This document shows positions 22,289-33,850 of a stretch of 64,000 bases of DNA, piece by piece. Under the pieces are notes generated by a model. It was not told the origin of the DNA. It did no database searches and saw only the letters and a list, made by a program, of their open reading frames with translations. The position numbers and the translations under genes are program-made. Each line of letters opens with the position of its first letter. Position 1 is the stretch's first letter. This DNA comes from Icerya purchasi. Lineage: Eukaryota > Arthropoda > Insecta > Hemiptera > Monophlebidae. Where the stretch lies: assembly GCA_039619475.1 (NCBI GenBank), contig CM077115.1, positions 219,589,291 through 219,653,290 of the forward strand, given 5' to 3'.

Positions 22289-23531
22289 CAGCGACGGATC
22301 CAGAAGGATATTGGGGAGGGGGATTCTATAATTACGTAAAATCTTCTACGGTGAGCAGTAGATTTGAGAAATACCTCTTGTTTCATAAAGAAAATCAAAT
22401 AGCGACCTTTATAGAAATCTAAAAATGTTTTAAAAATACATAATTATTACAATTTTTAATTTAACTTTCGTTTTACTTTTAGGAGTGAAAAATAAAACGA
22501 AATTATAAAATTCTAGCTAATATGGTAGTTAAGAAATAGTAAGGAAGATCGTATTTTTTATTAGACTTTACTTATTTTTTATTTTTGTTAGTAATCCGAT
22601 TCGAATTCTTTGTTCACGAGTAACTAAAATATATATATATTTTTTTTTTTGAAAAAAAAGTTTTTAACCCCTTTTCACCCCTTAAAATTCGAAAAAACGT
22701 TCTTGTTTTACATATTCAGTATATACATGATATCAACATGAAATTACATGCGATAATCACGATTCGTTTGGACTGTAGCGTGATTTTTGGTTTTCTCAAA
22801 AACGAGTTTTTGTCCTTTTCCGCCCTTAAAATTTTAGGGTTTGAAAAAAATTTTGCACACATTTGGTATTACAATTTGATAAACCCATTTGTACCAAAAA
22901 GATTAGTTTGTGTATTTTTTGGAAAACAGTTTTTAACCCCTTTTCACCCTTTAAAGTTCGAATTTTCAAAAAAGCTTTCTTATTGTTCATCGTGAGTACA
23001 TAAGTAATGTTTATGTAAAATTTCAATTATTTGGTGTAAATGGTTTCGGCTGTAGCGTGATTTTTGGTTTTTTAAGAAGTGATTTTTTGACTATTACCCC
23101 TTTTTTCACCCCTAAAAAATCAGAATTTTTTAATGCGGTTTAGATGGTGTCAGTACATAGTATGGTTGTATTAAGTTCCAATTTTCAGCTTCATAGACAT
23201 AGTAGTTGCAACGATATGTTAATAATTGCTGCGTCTTCCAAATATTTCCCGATTTTCGCTCATTGAACTACTATTTTCATTTACTTACAAAATAAAAATT
23301 AAAAATAAATAAAAATGGCAAAAGACCGACAACAGTTGTGTTTAAAATAGAATAGAAACGGAACATTAATAGTTTTACTAGAAAATAGTATTAAGTATTA
23401 GTTATAATTAAATCTGTAGGTACAATTCATACAAATCTTTTATAGCATAAATTATAACAAATTTTTTCATAGAGACTTTGGTTCTTTGGGGATGGAAATG
23501 TCCCCTATTCCCCACCGTGGATCCGTCACTG
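22289..23531. mobile_element. Non-autonomous DNA transposon with CAGCGACGGATCC-type ends
   Basis: The left end CAGCGACGGATCC and right end GGATCCGTCACTG form imperfect terminal inverted repeats, both flanked by (TA)n. The 1243-bp interior has no transposase. It has internal repeats of about 150 bp built around CCCCTTTTCACCCCTTAAAA and GTAGCGTGATTTTTGGTTTT (near 22670, 22775, 22935, 23055 and 23095). The CAGNG end suggests a hAT-like element, which is inference; (TA)n flanks hide the target-site duplication. It directly adjoins the Tc1-like element. Confidence 0.65.
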
Positions 23532-23540
23532 ATATATATA

Positions 23541-23741
23541 CAGTAGGTCAAAAAAGTATTTGCACACCATAAAAAAATACGAAAAAAGGGCAGCAACAGG
23601 GTTCCGGATAAAAGAAAATAACGTTTGATGTAGATAATCACCTAAAATGTTTAACTGCCGCATACGATGGCCGACAAATAAAAAGCAACACCGCTATGGT
23701 GGAAAAGGGGGGAAAGCAGCGCCAAAAAAGTATTTGCACAC
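23541..23741. repeat. Left IR/DR of the Tc1-like element
   Basis: The outer site at 23541-23568 and inner site at 23722-23741 share AAAAAAGTATTTGCACAC in the same orientation. In IR/DR elements both are bound by the transposase N-terminal domain. The spacing of about 180 bp matches that on the right. Confidence 0.9.
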
Positions 23742-23905
23742 GTACAAACGAATGACTCACGCATGCAAGTTTGACCTTGGAAAAACCGTTGAAATGATCA
23801 TATCGTGTATGTACGAGTGCTGCAGCGAATGCAGTAGTACGTGAGTGACAAAAGGTGCACGTGTTAGCATAAAATAGTTTAATTATTGTAAGAAATTTAA
23901 GTGTG

Positions 23906-24934
23906 ATGTCGCCGAAAGTTTCTGAAATACCAGCACCTGTACGTTCGCGCATTGTTACCCTATATGAAAAAGGTGAAAGTTACCGAGAAATAGCAAAAAA
24001 AGTTGGCTTTACATTTTCCGCAGTACGGTATGTAATAAAACGGTTTCAAGTCGGAAAAACAATCGAAAATGACGCTCGTAAAGGTCGATCGAAAAAATTA
24101 AAACCGAGAGATGAAAGATCCGTTATACAAAAATCGCGAAAAAATCCATTTTTGAGCGCTCCAGCACTGGCCGATGACCTCGCGTTAACATCAGGAGTAA
24201 AAGTTCACCCTCAAACTGTTAGGAACGTGCTTTATTCGGCCGGCTTCCATGGTAGATGTCCTCGTAAAAAACCGTTCATTTCAGAAGCAAATCGCATCAA
24301 ACGTTTGGAATTCGCAAAAACGTACATAAACAAACCCGCAACCTTTTGGCGATCAGTTTTATTTTCCGATGAAAGTAAATACAACTTATTCGGATCGGAT
24401 GGACGTGGATATGTATGGCGGAAAGCAAACACCGAGCTGCAAACCAAGAATTTACTGGCTACCGTCAAATATGGGGGAGGTAAGGTGCTTGTATGGGGGT
24501 ACATGGCGGCCAGTGGTGTGGGGAATCTAGTTTTCATTCAAGGAAAAATGACAGCCAATATGTATATCAACATATTGCGCGATAATTTAAAGAGCAGCGC
24601 TCACAAAGTAGGCTTGGGGGAGTCGTTCATTTTTCAACAGGATAATGATCCGAAGCATACTGCGCTAAAAACCCGTGAATGGTTGCTCTATAACGCGCCC
24701 CGCCGGCTGTCTACCCCACCACAATCTCCGGATTTGAATGTAATCGAAAACTTATGGAATTGCCTAGAAGTGGAAGTACGTAAGAGGAGAATATCAAACA
24801 GCGGAGATCTAAATGCGGCCCTCCAAGCTGCTTGGGCAGATATTTACCCCCAGGTAACGGAAAATTTAGTCGAATCAATGCCGCGGCGTCTTCAAGCTGT
24901 TATAGATGCAAAAGGAATGCACACCAAATATTAA
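23906..24934 (+). CDS. Tc1-like DD34E transposase, intact
   Basis: The first in-frame ATG at 23906 gives 342 residues, the normal Tc1 length, with a TAA stop. It cuts the element out at its ends and inserts it at TA. Residues 1-110 hold two helix-turn-helix domains (APVRSRIVTLYEKGESYREI; then NPFLSAPALADDLAL), separated by a basic AT-hook-like GRSKKLKPR at about 60-68. The catalytic core has LFSDESKYNLF with Asp155, FQQDNDPKHTA with Asp246 and SPDLNVIENLW with Glu281, so 34 residues separate the last two: the DD34E triad is complete. A Gly-rich VKYGGGKVLVWG lies at about 187-198. No stop or frameshift is present. It is the only gene between the two IR/DR ends. Confidence 0.97.
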   Translation: MSPKVSEIPAPVRSRIVTLYEKGESYREIAKKVGFTFSAVRYVIKRFQVGKTIENDARKGRSKKLKPRDERSVIQKSRKNPFLSAPALADDLALTSGVKVHPQTVRNVLYSAGFHGRCPRKKPFISEANRIKRLEFAKTYINKPATFWRSVLFSDESKYNLFGSDGRGYVWRKANTELQTKNLLATVKYGGGKVLVWGYMAASGVGNLVFIQGKMTANMYINILRDNLKSSAHKVGLGESFIFQQDNDPKHTALKTREWLLYNAPRRLSTPPQSPDLNVIENLWNCLEVEVRKRRISNSGDLNAALQAAWADIYPQVTENLVESMPRRLQAVIDAKGMHTKY

Positions 24935-24993
24935 TATCCTTTTTTTTTTAAATGGTCAGGTTTTGTTTTCATGTTTTCCTGTATATTTTGTAT

Positions 24994-25195
24994 GTGTGCA
25001 AATACTTTTTTGAGGTTACTTTTTTCCTTTTTTTAAATTCCAGGCTGTGATTCGTTTTTCTCGAAATAAATGTATATTTTCTTTTACTTTATTTTTTGTC
25101 TGTTTATGTCTAATAAATGTTTCCGGGTCCTATGCCGTTCCCCTGTAACCCTGTAGCCAATTTTCGTGGTGTGCAAATACTTTTTTGACCCACTG
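24994..25195. repeat. Right IR/DR of the Tc1-like element
   Basis: The inner site GTGTGCAAATACTTTTTTGA at 24994-25013 and the outer site at 25168-25195 are inverted copies of the left sites. The outermost base pair to the TA target is CACTG against CAGTA on the left, a one-base difference. Confidence 0.9.
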
Positions 25196-25202
25196 TATAT
25201 AT

Positions 25203-27391
25203 TAGTGATGGGCATAATCGACTAACGACTAACTGCTAATTCGATTTTTTTTCCAAAACGAATAATTCGATTATTTGAATAATCGAAAAACTGCTAATTT
25301 CATAAGTCGCTTTTAGAAACTGCTAATTTTAATAGTCGCTTTTAGAAACTGCTAATTTTAATAGTCGCTTTTAGAAACTGCTAATTTTAATAGTCGCTTT
25401 TAGAAACTGCTAATTTTAATAGTCGCTTTTAGAAACTGCTAATTTCGATAGTCACTTTTAGATACTGCTTTTAAAAACGACTAACATTAGTCGATTCTAA
25501 AACTGACTGATACCTATTTATTAGCTGCTTTTTGTAAGTCGTTTTTCCATAATTAATGTTTCCGATTTTATTACAATCAAAGTTTGTTTTTGTTTACTAT
25601 TGTAGATTTTTATTTTTTTTATAAACTTTAATTACTGAATACTTTAAAGTTTATTTAAATTTAAATGTTTTGTGTAAGTTTTTGATATACATTTCGACAT
25701 AAAAATAATGTTTTATCCTCCTGTATTATTTATGCTGTTATTATACTTACGATTTATATTACAATTTAAAGGCAATTAAATAAATATTTAATATAAGAGT
25801 AATCGGTTTGGGAATTTATATTTAGTTAGACTTAATTTTATTTTTAAATAGTAATTTATAGTATTTATTAAATATTTTTTAATATAATTTAAGCTGTTAG
25901 AAATAACTGTTGATATTTTATTGTAAATGTTATAGTATGAACTCTGTATTTTATATTTATACTTCATATTTCACATTTTATACTCATATCTTTCCGTTTG
26001 AGTATGGAGACGATTTAGTTTAGAAAAAGGGGCATTCTTCTTATTTTATGTTATCTACGTTTATATCACTTATGAACTATAATTATAAATTATCATTGAT
26101 GATATAGTAAGAATGGTTACATTATTTTTAAATACTTTATTTTTTTATAAGATTATAGATTAATTAACAATCTAAAATACATATTATACATTTATAAATT
26201 TATTGTTTCATTATTTGAAAGATTCGCAATAGTGATATTTCAATACAAAATTTCATTATTATACTTTTTATATCTTATTGTAAAACAAAGTAACGTTAGT
26301 TTTAATTAAGGTTCTCATAGTTTATTTGTTCTTATATTATATTTTAAAATATTTTGCATAATCAAGTAAAGTAGATACCAAAATTTCATTTTAAATACCT
26401 ACGTAATAAGTCAAGAATAAAAATAATTGACAATATCGGAAGGAAACTAGTTCTTGATTAATTTGATTATTATTGATTCATTTAAAATTACATATTTTAT
26501 GATGTGTAAAGTTTAATAGTTCTAGGTATTTACAAGTTTTTAATTTATAATTCTTTTTCAATTAAGAGAATTAGTAAACTGTTGTCTATGTGCTTCTAAT
26601 TCGCTGAATAAATAGACTAATTTGTTCTATGCTTCCGCAACAAGGTTAATTTAACGATATCCAACAGAACTTTCATGTAAATGTGTGAAAAAAGATATAT
26701 AGAAATTTAGTGCGGAGACATAATTCGTTCCTTATAAATTAGTTAAATATGATCAATCCTAAGTTACCTTAGAAGTTCATAAAATAATCCGTTTTATTGA
26801 AGTTATTTTCATGGTTCAAACTTGTAAAAAATATAACAAAAATAGCAATATTTCAAATGATCATTATTTAAAAGTAGCGTTAAGCATTTAATTAGTTATT
26901 TTAATTTAATAACTATAACAAGAATCGAATGCTTTCAACATACTATACATTTTATTACTAACACCAAACTTAATGGAAATTCATAATTATTTCTATTTCT
27001 GGTGTTTCGATTTGAACGAACTTTTAATAACTGAACTTTAGCGGAAATTAATGCAATTTCTGATAAAGTTCAGTTATTAAAGATTTTCACTGGAAAATAT
27101 TTTTGGATAACATTTGATTATATATCAAAATATAAATTAATTTAAAACTGTTCATTAAATAGATCTTTTCTTAAAAATTTTCCAGTAAATTTGGAAAAGT
27201 AATCCTTAAATTGGCAACACTAGAAAAACACGCTACTTCTTTATGATTTGAAAATCTACTGATCATTCGAAAACCTGCTAATCACTCGAAAACTTGCTAA
27301 TTATTCGAAAACCAGCTAATTAGCAGATTTATTAAAAACTGCTAATGCTAATTAGTCGATTATACAAATTAGTCGATTATGCCCATCACTG
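25203..27391. mobile_element. Non-autonomous hAT-like element with AGTGATGGGCATAATCGACT ends
   Basis: The left terminus TAGTGATGGGCATAATCGAC is matched in inverse by GTCGATTATGCCCATCACTG at the right end, and both borders are (TA)n. The 2189-bp interior is about 80% AT and has no reading frame of note. Subterminal repeats of GCTAAT and TAGTCG motifs occur at both ends, as is common in hAT elements. The first base is T rather than C on the left, perhaps a mutation. A hairpin with about 18-bp arms (TTAATAACTGAACTTTA and its complement) lies at about 27020-27081. Confidence 0.8.
25291..25464. repeat. Six 29-bp subterminal tandem repeats
   Basis: Units begin at 25291, 25320, 25349, 25378, 25407 and 25436; the middle four are identical (CTGCTAATTTTAATAGTCGC plus TTTTAGAAA), and the first and last differ at a few bases. 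Repeated CTGCTAAT and TAGTCG motifs also occur at the other end of the element (27240-27380), so they are likely transposase-binding sites. Confidence 0.85.
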
Positions 27392-27537
27392 ATATATATC
27401 AGTATTTATTTTTTTAAACTGTGCAATAGACAACGGCAAAGGTAATATTGTTCAATATTATTTATTTCGTTATCTTTCTTATGATCATCATTTTCACCAA
27501 TGTAGCCACTTATGTAGCTCTAAATTAATCGTACAAT

Positions 27538-27714
27538 ATGAACACCGATAACGTTTTATCAGTCAATAAACATAGGGAAATATTTGATAACTTCGTCAAT
27601 GACATTGTAGCCATTACCCCCAAAAACGCAGCCTATAAAGCTGATTTACGCAATGCTCTTAACGATTTAAAAGAATATGTTACGAGTTCAGTTGTAAACC
27701 AGGTCAATTCCTAA
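27538..27714 (+). CDS. 58-codon ORF, unknown, possibly a retroelement ORF1 start
   Basis: ATG at 27538 opens MNTDNVLSVNKHREIFDNFV, followed by a PKNAAYKADLRNALNDLKEY helix and a TAA stop. The composition is that of a real helical protein rather than of random AT-rich DNA. It lies on the same strand and 1.5 kb upstream of a Jockey-like gag/endonuclease fossil, so it may be its ORF1 N-terminus, but I have no motif to prove it. Confidence 0.3.
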   Translation: MNTDNVLSVNKHREIFDNFVNDIVAITPKNAAYKADLRNALNDLKEYVTSSVVNQVNS

Positions 27715-28603
27715 GTAAGCTTGCGATCGAAGTTGTACACATCCTTTTTATCGATAACAGATGTGACTGAAAAAGCAGTTATTTAAAACATTGTGTTCGT
27801 AAATTATCAATCTGAAGAGAATTATATATTTTAAGAAATACTTCATTGCAATATTGAAATAAAGCCAAAACTACTGGTAAATAATTTAGCGATCAATTTG
27901 CACTGTTGTTGAGCCGTATTATTTTAGCCCGGGCACTGAAGTTGTTATTGATTTTCATTAAAGATTTTACAGATCTGCAACCGTGGCCGTGATGAAATAA
28001 AACGTTGGAATTTAATGAGTCCATGAATATGTCTAAATAATTGAAACGAAGCCGGTCGTCGCACAGTGTTTTAAACGTTTAATTTTCTATAATTTTGTAA
28101 TCATTTTTAGTAATTTCAACGTATAATATTTAATTTATAACTTAACAAAAAAGTTTATATATGCGTGAATCATGAATTTCAGTTCGTACAATGAAAAATG
28201 TAACATCATTAAGTAACTGCTTCACATGGATTATTGCTCGTTTATTTAACATTAATTTTTAGCAATCAATAGTTAATACATATTTTTAATGTATGCTTCA
28301 ATTCCGATTAAAACTAAAACAAATCAGTAGTAAAAAAAACAAAAAAAAAAACAGTAAATAACTTTGATTCCGACCGTTTAGTTAATACCTGTGCGCTAGT
28401 TCTCAGAATAATACAACCATGATTGTAGTTAATAAAACGGAGTTGACATTTGCAAGAAATAGTTACGCAAAGAAATGACCATTACCACATCATGTGGTGT
28501 AACTCCTCCGACACAACCAATTAGTCAGTAGAAGGAAAATCACCGGAGAACATAAAAGAAAAAAAAATGTTGCCTCTAATATTCTCGGTAGCGTGGAGAA
28601 AAG
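27715..28603. other. No identifiable feature
   Basis: AT-rich sequence with no supported gene or repeat. If the 58-codon ORF and the downstream gag remnant belong together, part of this is the eroded middle of that element. Confidence 0.35.
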
Positions 28604-28790
28604 TTTTTTTTTTTTTTTTTTTTTTTTGGGCGCGCCGGCGGCATTGACCCAACAACAAGAAAACTAAGTTAATAAATTAAATAACTAAGCGGTCCGAAAT
28701 GGACGCAACAAAGGACAGTATATTAATACTTTATTAATGTTATAAATGATAAGATGGAGGGAAATAATTCTACATCAAACACATTAGCCA
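28604..28790 (-). mobile_element. Retroelement 3' tail (minus strand)
   Basis: T24 at 28604-28627 is followed by GGGCGCGCCGGCGGCATTGA and CCCAACAACA, then a purine-rich body ending with GATGGAGGGAAATAAT. The copy at 39767 reads GGGCTCAGTGGCAACATTGA and CCCAACTACA in the same place, so they are relatives. The element is inserted with its poly(A) on the minus strand. Confidence 0.5.
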
Positions 28791-29264
28791 TTGGTGAAGT
28801 TAAACTTACAAGATGAAGTTATGTATCGCGTAGTAGGATTTCGAACAAAACACCCTACATGTCAGTAAGCCCGTAACACCCGTAACACCCGTTTATTAAA
28901 ATTTATAAATATAAAATCAATAAATTCCTTAATAATAAATACTTATTTATCGTTTTGTTAAAATGGTATTTATTTTATATTTATAAAACAGTCTATTCCT
29001 GCTTCGCAAAGAACGCAATGTAATTGAATCAAACTTTATAAAATAGTCATCAGAGGATTGCACCGGCCATATATGTCGTCGACATCAAGGGAGAACTGAC
29101 CACGCGGACCACGAAGTTAATGTCACAGTAACGTTGAAATAAAAACGAAAAAACGAAAATGAATGCCAACGAAAAGAGGCCATTGCCGTTGTTCCTTGTG
29201 GACTTGGTACTGCAAGACAATAATAAAAAGGCAGTTCCAAGAATGAAATTTTTCAATTTTTTAA

Positions 29265-29470
29265 AATTTGTCAGCAGCTGGGCCACACTAAAACTACTGC
29301 ACAAGGCAAACGAAATAAAACAAATATGGTAAACATTACGGCACAGCAGAGTGCAAAAAGTTCAAATACAAACCGCGTAAATGTGCAAACTGTGAAAGAG
29401 AATATACTCTCAATTGGAAGCGATATCCGGGCTATAAAGATAAAAGCCTAGAGCGACAGCAGTAGTCAGC
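29265..29470 (+). pseudogene. Jockey-like gag zinc-knuckle remnant
   Basis: CQQLGHTKTT near 29271-29300 is a broken first knuckle, and HGKHYGTAECKKFKYKPRKC followed by ANCEREYTLNWKRYPGYK at about 29330-29440 covers the second and third knuckles of a LINE gag. The Cys-x2-Cys and downstream aromatic/Pro-Gly-Tyr pattern is kept; several histidine and cysteine positions are lost. In live elements this domain binds the element RNA. Confidence 0.6.
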
Positions 29471-29749
29471 AGAAAAGTTTTAAAGCTGCCACACCACTCA
29501 TCGCTAATAAAATATTTACGGATGCTGTAAAAAACGCTAATAAGTACTCGGGGGAAGTCAGCATCCAAACAAGAATTAGACTCCTACAGAAAGAAAAAAA
29601 AAAAATGAATGAAAGAATTGTTTGATTGGAAAACAACTCAAAAAATTTTTAAGAACGTGAAATGACTGACCTAATTTTAATCATTAACTACTTAGAATGC
29701 TAACAGTTCAGTTCTTGACAAGATGAACTAGAAACCTCTTTATTAAAGA

Positions 29750-30700
29750 TAAAATTGTTGACATTTCATCAACATCAGAAACCCATTTTACCGACAACTG
29801 TATGTCCAGATTGTAATGGGATTGCACGCACCGTATATTGCAAATCTCGGCAAAGCTCGCGCTCGCTCGGTTATATTCGTTAAAAGTTCCCTTTAAACAC
29901 AATCTAAATGAAAGTGGTATCGAGAAAGAGTACTTTCAAGGTACCGTAATAAATGCCCCAGGCATTAAACTCGATATTTGTAGATAACTCACCAAGATAT
30001 GCTATCCAAAAGAGAATTGTGAAGAAATTTTTCAGCATTAGGCAGACATTTCACACACTTTAATGGTAAACATATTGTTCGAGAATCCTGTCTAATCATT
30101 CGCAGAGGTATAGAAAAAATTAAGAAATGTCAACTCATGTAAAATTCACTCGTCGACAAGATCGATGTACCGGACTGACGATAGTGAAAAAATATCGAAA
30201 CTACAGTGGCTTCGTTACTAAAGGCATCTTTTCGATTATGTAGAAGTCGAAAATTACAATGAACTGCCTTCCGCTCGTGTACCCGTGCGATATATTACGA
30301 TTATACCGAAACAATAGAAGCGGAATCTCACTGATAAATTCACTGACGGTAAAATTCAGAGAAATTCTTGATCTAGAAATGAATCTCGGTGAAAAAAAAA
30401 ACGAACTCCAATTAATGTATTATCGATATAATTCGAAGAACTGCCAAATTCTCAAACCCAGAGCCGAACCATTCAGATAGAAGAGCGCGGAAAATCAAAA
30501 ATTAGCCGGCATAATTTACGCAATTAAACAGACCAAACCATACTTGACAGGTTTAGCAACCAACTTAATCGGCTAATACAAAAAAACATTAAAAAGAAGA
30601 CATTCAACGATTTCCCAATTCATCCGAGTCCGGAAGCGAATAAAGACTTACACTCGTTCAAGAGAGTCGTTACCTGCATATTGCACTACTAAACGACAAA
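29750..30700 (+). pseudogene. Jockey-like endonuclease and linker remnant
   Basis: VDISSTSETHFTDNC (29757-29800) matches the first catalytic block with its SETH motif. LGKARARSVIFVKSSL-type residues follow at about 29848-29893, and EIFSALGRHFTH with FNGKHI appears at about 30028-30075. YNELPSARVPV at about 30258-30290 replaces the final SDH block, so the His is gone. NRLIQKNIKKKTFNDF and a Pro-rich segment at 30560-30625 form the typical linker. Multiple frameshifts make it non-functional. Confidence 0.55.
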
Positions 30701-30765
30701 AATGGGTTAGGTAATGTTGAATTTCAATACAGACTTTACTGACCGAAGCTTGTACGCATACTATT

Positions 30766-31582
30766 CTAAATGTTGCAGTTCACGAATTTGGAAGCCGATT
30801 TCAAATTTGCGAATGTGTTAAGGGTTTGTTGTATTTAGTATTCTTTTTACTATCGTGTGAAGAACCGTTGAACACCGAAATAGTACAAAAGTAAATTTAC
30901 TCGTAATTATGATGTAAACATTTTAAAATTAATCCGTATTTTGCGTGATTAATTAAATTAAATTTATTCAATAAAATGTAAGAATATTAATACATGTGTA
31001 ACAAGTATTATGAAAAACCGCAAATAATTATTTTTTACGCTAAATTAAACATTTCTTTATATTATCATATATTGTTGACCTCCGTAACCTCTCTTTGTTC
31101 TTTATTTCAAATCTCCGAAGAAAGTAATCTGAATTTTACTGCTTCATCGCTAGCCCTGTGACTTGTGTCAAAGTTTGGGGACTTTACAAAATGTTAATTT
31201 TTTCTCGAAATATCTTTTCTAAATCACCTTTTTTATTTTACCAAACATTATTCTTCAGACACCCAAGCACTTTGAAGCTGCAGCCCCAGCTCAACATTAC
31301 TATGGGTTTCCGGAAAATACCAAATTTTTTGGTTAAAAATCGCGAAAGCACATTTTACAGTGCGACTCCCCTGCGGTTGTGATGCCCTATAATTGAAAAG
31401 GATTTTAGAATAGCGACAAATAGTCTCATTAAATTAGTTCACAATGGAAATGCTTCGTCGAACGGCCTAATTTTGCATTATAATATTTTTACCCGGAATT
31501 TCTTGAGAAATAGACATATATTTGATTTCAGATGAATTATTAGATATCCAAAGCGCATAAAAGCGGATAAGGTTTTTCTTTT

Positions 31583-31616
<34 letters not shown>

Positions 31617-33700
31617 CTAATTATTATTTACGTATATATTAAAAATAATAAAAATTATTTAATGAATCCTATATACTAAATTTCAGAGAGTTTATACATA
31701 CTGGTGTTGTTTAAACAATAGTTTAAAATCTTTATACAAACGTGTCTAAAAAGAAATCGCAATTCGCGCATCTCGCAACGCATATATTGCGGTTGTGGGT
31801 TGTCTCTCAACATAATTATAATGGTTTATTCGAAATAGGCGAGAACTAATTTTTTATCACCTTTTTCGAGTCAACGCAGTATTTTTTAAATTGAATTTTC
31901 TTAACTAGCAATACAGATGTTAGTAAGCAGCCTAAACCACATATAAATTGTATCCGTTATCACCGGAGAATGTACGGAATCGGAAAGGTTTTTAACGAAC
32001 GTCCCCGTACATAGACGCAATGCCAGACTTTCATTTTGTATTTTGTTCGTATCGACGCAATAGTCTCAGAAATTAATGTTATTTAATTCAACGTGACGGT
32101 ATCAAATGTCTATTCTCCATGATAAATGATTGTAAAAAAAATACATGTTAACGTACGAAACGCTTGGATTGAATAATTTTGGTTACCGCACTGTTCAAAA
32201 TTAAAATATGAATGCATTTATTAACATAAAAGGTATTCGTGATGATCGGTAATTTTATTGTAAATTCGAGGAAAAATTCGAAATAAGACACATAGAAAAG
32301 TACTTTTAAAAACACAATTGTAATGAAAAGTAAATAATAATAATAAGATGAATATATTTACTCTATTAATTTTATATTCATCGCGTAGTAAGACTGAAGC
32401 AAAGAGAAATATCATTCTGAAACATATTAGGTTAATTAATATCTCCGAAAAATTTTTAAAAATGAAAATTGAATTCAATAAATAATTTGCCATTATAATT
32501 ACTTAAAACGTGGTTGTAATAAAATAATATACATATTTGAAAATGAACAAATAAAAATCACAAATTCGCGTAGCAAGTAAGAGAAATAAATTATTTACAA
32601 GGGTTTTATTCAACTTCTTTTTTTTTAAACTATTCCTATTCTATTCAATAATATGACCATATTAATAGAAATTATTCAAAAAAAAAAAAGTTGTTTACCT
32701 ATTCAAAAGGTTATATTCCGGAAGTAACTATACCAGATGATGAATGCGCGCACATACAGACTAGTATTTTTTACGTCGGTGTGTTTAATCTATGCTTAAA
32801 GATCCGTTGTATACAACTAACTTTCTAGATTTTGCGAAAATTTTCTTCACTTTGAAGAATAAATTTTAAAAACTTCAGTTTGCGTAATAGCGGGTCAGTT
32901 GCGCGGACGGTAATAACCGCGGCGAATGAATTTGCAGAAAGTAAACGGTGGAGGGACTTCACATTAAAATGTGCAAAAGAATTAAATTTCGCTTTCGATC
33001 AGTCGCAGAATTAGTTTAGCCAAGCAAGATTTGGTTCAAAGTTTCGTTTAATTTTGATATTGTCAGAAAACTTTTGGGAGCACAATTGATGTTTCAAAAA
33101 GTTCGCGAAATGGCACACAACTCTTTGCAGGAACTAGATGTAACAACTCACCTGTTCGAACGAGCAAGAAGCTCAATAATTTTTTAAATTGACAGGTCCG
33201 ACCCGAAGTTTGGTAATCGTCGACCATCCAAATTAACAGAGACGGCCCCGCGTTTATAATAATTTCGTATTTAGTAAATTTATTTCTACCTCGGTAAGAC
33301 TTGAACTTAACTTCTTATTTTATGACGGCACGCCATTGGACGGTGCACTTTTGAACACCTGCTCAAGATAGCTAAACATGACTAGGGACTAGTACAAATG
33401 AAATCTTGCAGTTCTCTTCTATGTGCAAGTGGATGCCATTTTAAATCCACCGACTCTGTGACTAAAAACGTTCTAATAAGCAGATGAGTGTCGACCGCAT
33501 AGATGCGAATAATACAAGATACCACGTACAATTCAGCATCGAGTACTTTGCGCTAATCACGCGCAATCGGAAGGAATAATCTCGGCAGTTAAATACTTCG
33601 AAGGAGCGAGTTGCTGACGCTCGATCAAAAATATTTGCACTATTGTCATAGACTGCCATAGGAAATCCGTATATCTACTAATGGTTTCAGGTGTTTTTAT
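30766..33700. other. No identifiable feature; one T-run with (TG)n
   Basis: A poly(T) run followed by (GT)5 lies at 31577-31617. The rest is AT-rich with scattered short open frames of poor composition. The FGNRRPSKLTE reading near 33210-33240 on the plus strand vaguely recalls a Tc1 linker, but has no flanking domain. Confidence 0.4.
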
Positions 33701-33850
33701 CTTTTTTTTTTTTTTTTGAAAAATGTTCTGTTGATTGCTTTTTCAGCTGTATTTGAGATATATTTATATTAATAAGACTCGAACCCGTGAGCATACTGAA
33801 GTGATACAACCATTACACTTTTTTCAAGAAGAACAGGCACGTTGGCGGTA
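33701..33850 (-). mobile_element. tRNA-derived SINE (minus strand)
   Basis: On the minus strand GTGTAATGGTTGTATCACTT is an A-box-like segment, and CACGGGTTCGAGTCTT, 25 bp downstream, is a good B box. The body then runs into a poly(A) tail (T15 at about 33703-33717 on the plus strand). The internal pol III promoter plus A tail is the SINE layout. It is too degenerate to fold as a tRNA, and no discriminator or acceptor stem is visible. Confidence 0.65.

Larger units (their letters stand above)
23541..25195 (+). mobile_element. Complete Tc1-like transposon
   Basis: It is 1655 bp long, with TA on both sides (23539-23540 and 25196-25197) and ends CAGTAGGTCAAAAAAGTATT and its near-perfect reverse complement. 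A second copy of AAAAAAGTATTTGCACAC lies 180 bp inside each end (23722-23741 and 24994-25015), which is the IR/DR arrangement of doubled transposase binding sites. It encloses one intact transposase gene. All parts needed for mobility in this family appear present, so the copy may be young and possibly active. Confidence 0.95.
29040..30765 (+). mobile_element. Fossil Jockey-like LINE: gag knuckles and endonuclease
   Basis: Fragments in the right order on the plus strand: gag zinc knuckles (29270-29440), endonuclease (29750-30330), then the linker before the reverse transcriptase (30480-30700). No reverse-transcriptase motif follows. Frames change every 20-40 codons, so this is an old copy. 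Short open frames on the minus strand here (29050-29304, 29708-29902) are shadows. Confidence 0.6.

Noticed and set aside
24232..24537. 101-codon frame antisense to the Tc1 transposase
   Set aside because: Shadow of a well-identified gene.
25291..25464. CRISPR-like direct repeats
   Set aside because: Units are contiguous with no spacers, AT-rich, and lie inside a eukaryotic transposon end.
33190..33260. Possible second Tc1-like transposase fossil (GNRRPSKLTE)
   Set aside because: One short linker-like phrase with no helix-turn-helix or catalytic motif nearby and no terminal repeats.
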